This document shows positions 23,626-25,286 of a DNA stretch of 25,286 nt, one piece after another. The DNA comes from CAYLSO01 sp964386525 (GTDB lineage Bacteria; Eisenbacteria; RBG-16-71-46; DASYSL01), in assembly GCA_964386525.1 (NCBI GenBank), contig CAYLSO010000285.1:1-25286 (forward strand). The letters are read 5' to 3'. The translations under genes were made by a program, and so were the position numbers. The first letter of the stretch is position 1. Every line of letters starts with the position of its first letter. The notes under the pieces were generated by a model. The model saw only the letters and a list, made by a program, of their open reading frames with translations. It did no database searches and was not told the origin of the DNA.

Positions 23626-24590
23626 GCGGCGCCCGTCTGGCGTGGCTCTGCCCCGGGCAGGGAGCCCAGAAGGTGGGTATGGGGCGCGCCCTGGCCGACG
23701 CCTTCCCGGCGGCCCGCCAGGTCTTCGAGGAGGCCGGCGCGATCCTGGGGGCGGACTTCCTGCGCATCGTCTGGGAAGGCCCGGAAGCGGACCTCAAGCA
23801 GACGGTCAACACCCAGCCGGCCCTGCTCACGCACTCCGTGGCGGCGGTCCGGGTGCTGGAATCGCGCGGGGCGCGCGGCGCCTTCGCAGCCGGGCACAGC
23901 CTGGGCGAGTACTCGGCCCACGTGGCCGCGGGCTCCCTGGCGTTCGCCGACGCGCTGCGCCTGGTGCGCCGCCGCGGCGAGCTCATGCAGGCCGCGGGGC
24001 AGGCGCGGCCCGGCGCCATGGCCGCGCTGGTGGGCCTCGCGCCGGCCGCGGTGGAAGAGCTGTGCCGCGCCGCGCGCGCGGGCGGCGCGGGCGAGGTCGT
24101 GGCCGCCAACCTCAACTCGCCGGTGCAGGTGGTCATCTCCGGCGAGGCGGCGGCGGTCGAGGCCGTGATGGCGCAGGCGAAGCCGGCGGGGGCGCGCCTG
24201 GTGATCCGGCTGGAGGTGAGCGGCGCTTTCCACTCGCCGCTCATGGCCCCGGCGGCGCAGGGGCTCAAGGAGGCGCTGGCGGCCGTCGAGATCCGCGATG
24301 CGGCCTTCCCGGTAGTGGCCAACGCCACCGCCCAGCCGGTGCGCGACGCGGCCGCGATCCGTGCCGCCCTCGAGGCCCAGCTGCTGTCGCCGGTGCGCTG
24401 GGAGGAGTCGATGCGGCGGCTGCTCGCCGAGGGGGTCGGGGCGTTCGTGGAGGTGGGCAGCGGCAAGGTGCTGCGCGGGCTCCTCAAGGCCGTCGACAAG
24501 GACGCTCCCGCGGCCAACCTGGACGACCCCGCCAGCCTGGAGGAGGCCCTGGGCCTGCTCTCGGGGCTGGGGGTGGAGGTGAGCACATGA
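23622..24590 (+). CDS. fabD: Malonyl-CoA:ACP transacylase
   Basis: A 322-residue FabD that loads malonyl groups onto acyl carrier protein. Visible: LAWLCPGQGAQKVGMGRALA, VNTQPALLTHSVAAVRVLE, nucleophile motif GHSLGEYSAH (S93), RRRGELMQ (conserved Arg near 118), ANLNSPVQVVISG, GAFHSPLM (catalytic His 204), ANATAQPVRD and FVEVGSGKVLRGL. All catalytic elements are present, in contrast to fabH upstream. GTG 23622 overlaps the fabH stop (GTGA), and its own stop overlaps the fabG ATG (ATGA). Confidence 0.96.
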   Translation: MSGARLAWLCPGQGAQKVGMGRALADAFPAARQVFEEAGAILGADFLRIVWEGPEADLKQTVNTQPALLTHSVAAVRVLESRGARGAFAAGHSLGEYSAHVAAGSLAFADALRLVRRRGELMQAAGQARPGAMAALVGLAPAAVEELCRAARAGGAGEVVAANLNSPVQVVISGEAAAVEAVMAQAKPAGARLVIRLEVSGAFHSPLMAPAAQGLKEALAAVEIRDAAFPVVANATAQPVRDAAAIRAALEAQLLSPVRWEESMRRLLAEGVGAFVEVGSGKVLRGLLKAVDKDAPAANLDDPASLEEALGLLSGLGVEVST

Positions 24591-25286
24591 GCGAGACGAC
24601 GCGCGCCGACCAGGCGGCCGGCGCCCCGGCCGGGGGAACCGACCCGATTGCCCACTTCTCGGTGCCGGGCGGCCGATTGCTGGCCGGCCAGGTAGCGGTC
24701 GTCACCGGGGCTGGCCAGGGCATCGGGCTGGCCATCGCCCGCGCCCTGGCGCGGGAGGGGGCGCACGCGGCCCTTTTCGAGCGCAATGCCGAGACCGGAA
24801 GCAGTGCGGCGGCCGCGATCCAGGCGGCCGGGGGCGCGGCGTCGGCCCACGCCGTGGACGTCACCGACGGGACCGCCGTCGAGGCCGCCCTGGACGAGGT
24901 CTTGAAGGCCCAGGGGCGCCTGGATATCTTAGTCAACAACGCCGGCATCGCCCGGGATGGCCTCCTCCTGCGCATGAGCGACGCGCAGTGGGAGGAGGTC
25001 CTGACCGTCAATCTGCGCAGTGCTTTCACCTGTTGCCGGGCGGCGGCGCGTGTGATGATGCGCGCCAAGTATGGCCGGATCGTGAATGTCTCGTCCGTGG
25101 TCGGGCTGATGGGCAACGCCGGGCAGGCGAACTACGCCGCCGCGAAGGCCGGCATGATCGGCCTGACGAAGGCGCTGGCCAAAGAGCTGGCCCCCCGCGG
25201 GATCACCGTGAATGCAGTCGCACCGGGGTTCATCCGGACGGCGATGACCGACGCGCTGCCCGACAAGGCGCGCGAGCAGCTCATGG
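24587..25286 (+). CDS. fabG: 3-oxoacyl-ACP reductase FabG (partial, runs off the right edge)
   Basis: The first 233 residues of an SDR-family FabG; the 3' end lies outside the window. NADPH motif TGAGQGIG (40-47), NNAG (117-120), VSSVVGLMGNAGQANYAAAK with catalytic S170, Y183 and K187, and the ITVNAVAPGFIRTAMTD stretch are intact. The ATG at 24587 overlaps the fabD stop. It gives about 32 residues (MSETTRADQAAGAPAGGTDP onward) before the usual LLAGQVAVVTG beginning, an extension that canonical FabG lacks. Internal GTG 24662 or TTG 24677 would give a normal length, but I see no ribosome site there. acpP and fabF are expected downstream. Confidence 0.95.
   Translation, partial: MSETTRADQAAGAPAGGTDPIAHFSVPGGRLLAGQVAVVTGAGQGIGLAIARALAREGAHAALFERNAETGSSAAAAIQAAGGAASAHAVDVTDGTAVEAALDEVLKAQGRLDILVNNAGIARDGLLLRMSDAQWEEVLTVNLRSAFTCCRAAARVMMRAKYGRIVNVSSVVGLMGNAGQANYAAAKAGMIGLTKALAKELAPRGITVNAVAPGFIRTAMTDALPDKAREQLM

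Noticed and set aside
1..25286. tRNA, rRNA or defence-system genes
   Set aside because: No tRNA-like TPsiC/anticodon arrangement, rRNA segment or recognised defence domain was seen on either strand by eye; a covariance-model scan would be needed to exclude small RNAs.

Overview
This is a GC-rich, gene-dense bacterial chromosome segment. The organism is Gram-negative: it carries both enzymes for activating ADP-heptose, the core sugar of lipopolysaccharide. It also encodes a secreted kelch-repeat protein ending in a FlgD-like/type IX-style C-terminal domain, DUF2911 and large PIG-L secreted proteins, and an SSS symporter with a soluble insert. This mix resembles the FCB-group/Eisenbacteria/Gemmatimonadota-like phyla. 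That placement is an inference from gene content; no rRNA marker is present.

Layout. Positions 1-3350 look like an accessory stretch: a transposase-like C-terminus at the left edge, a 12-repeat kelch propeller gene (minus strand), and a decayed transposase N-terminus. From about 3350 the DNA is compact and mostly housekeeping. comM (minus) is divergent from a DUF2911 lipoprotein-like or periplasmic protein (plus). A strong hairpin at 6038-6067 separates that gene from a convergent, translationally coupled minus-strand operon: PIG-L deacetylase, a 41-residue membrane peptide, and an SSS symporter. Plus-strand genes follow for a DUF4126 membrane protein, a YCII-nitroreductase fusion, and an orphan PAS/GAF hybrid histidine kinase. 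A coupled minus-strand pair then encodes a UroD-superfamily protein and a cysteine-free redoxin-like protein.

From 16331 onward everything is on the plus strand: rfaE1-rfaE2-rhodanese (heptose activation), then a terminator and a promoter, sucC-sucD (TCA cycle), ndk, and the conserved cluster yceD-rpmF-plsX-fabH-fabD-fabG (ribosomal protein L32 with phospholipid/fatty-acid initiation). fabG runs off the right edge.

The most notable observations are: a fabH copy lacking the catalytic Cys region and the whole C-terminal half although its operon is intact; an overlooked 41-residue membrane ORF locked between PIG-L and the symporter by two 4-base overlaps; a 60-residue Lys/Pro/Arg tail on SucD; a redoxin-fold protein with no cysteine at all; and a recurrent promoter pattern TTGnnn-17-TAG(A/T)(T/C)T. 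I do not see a convincing new defence or mobile system here.
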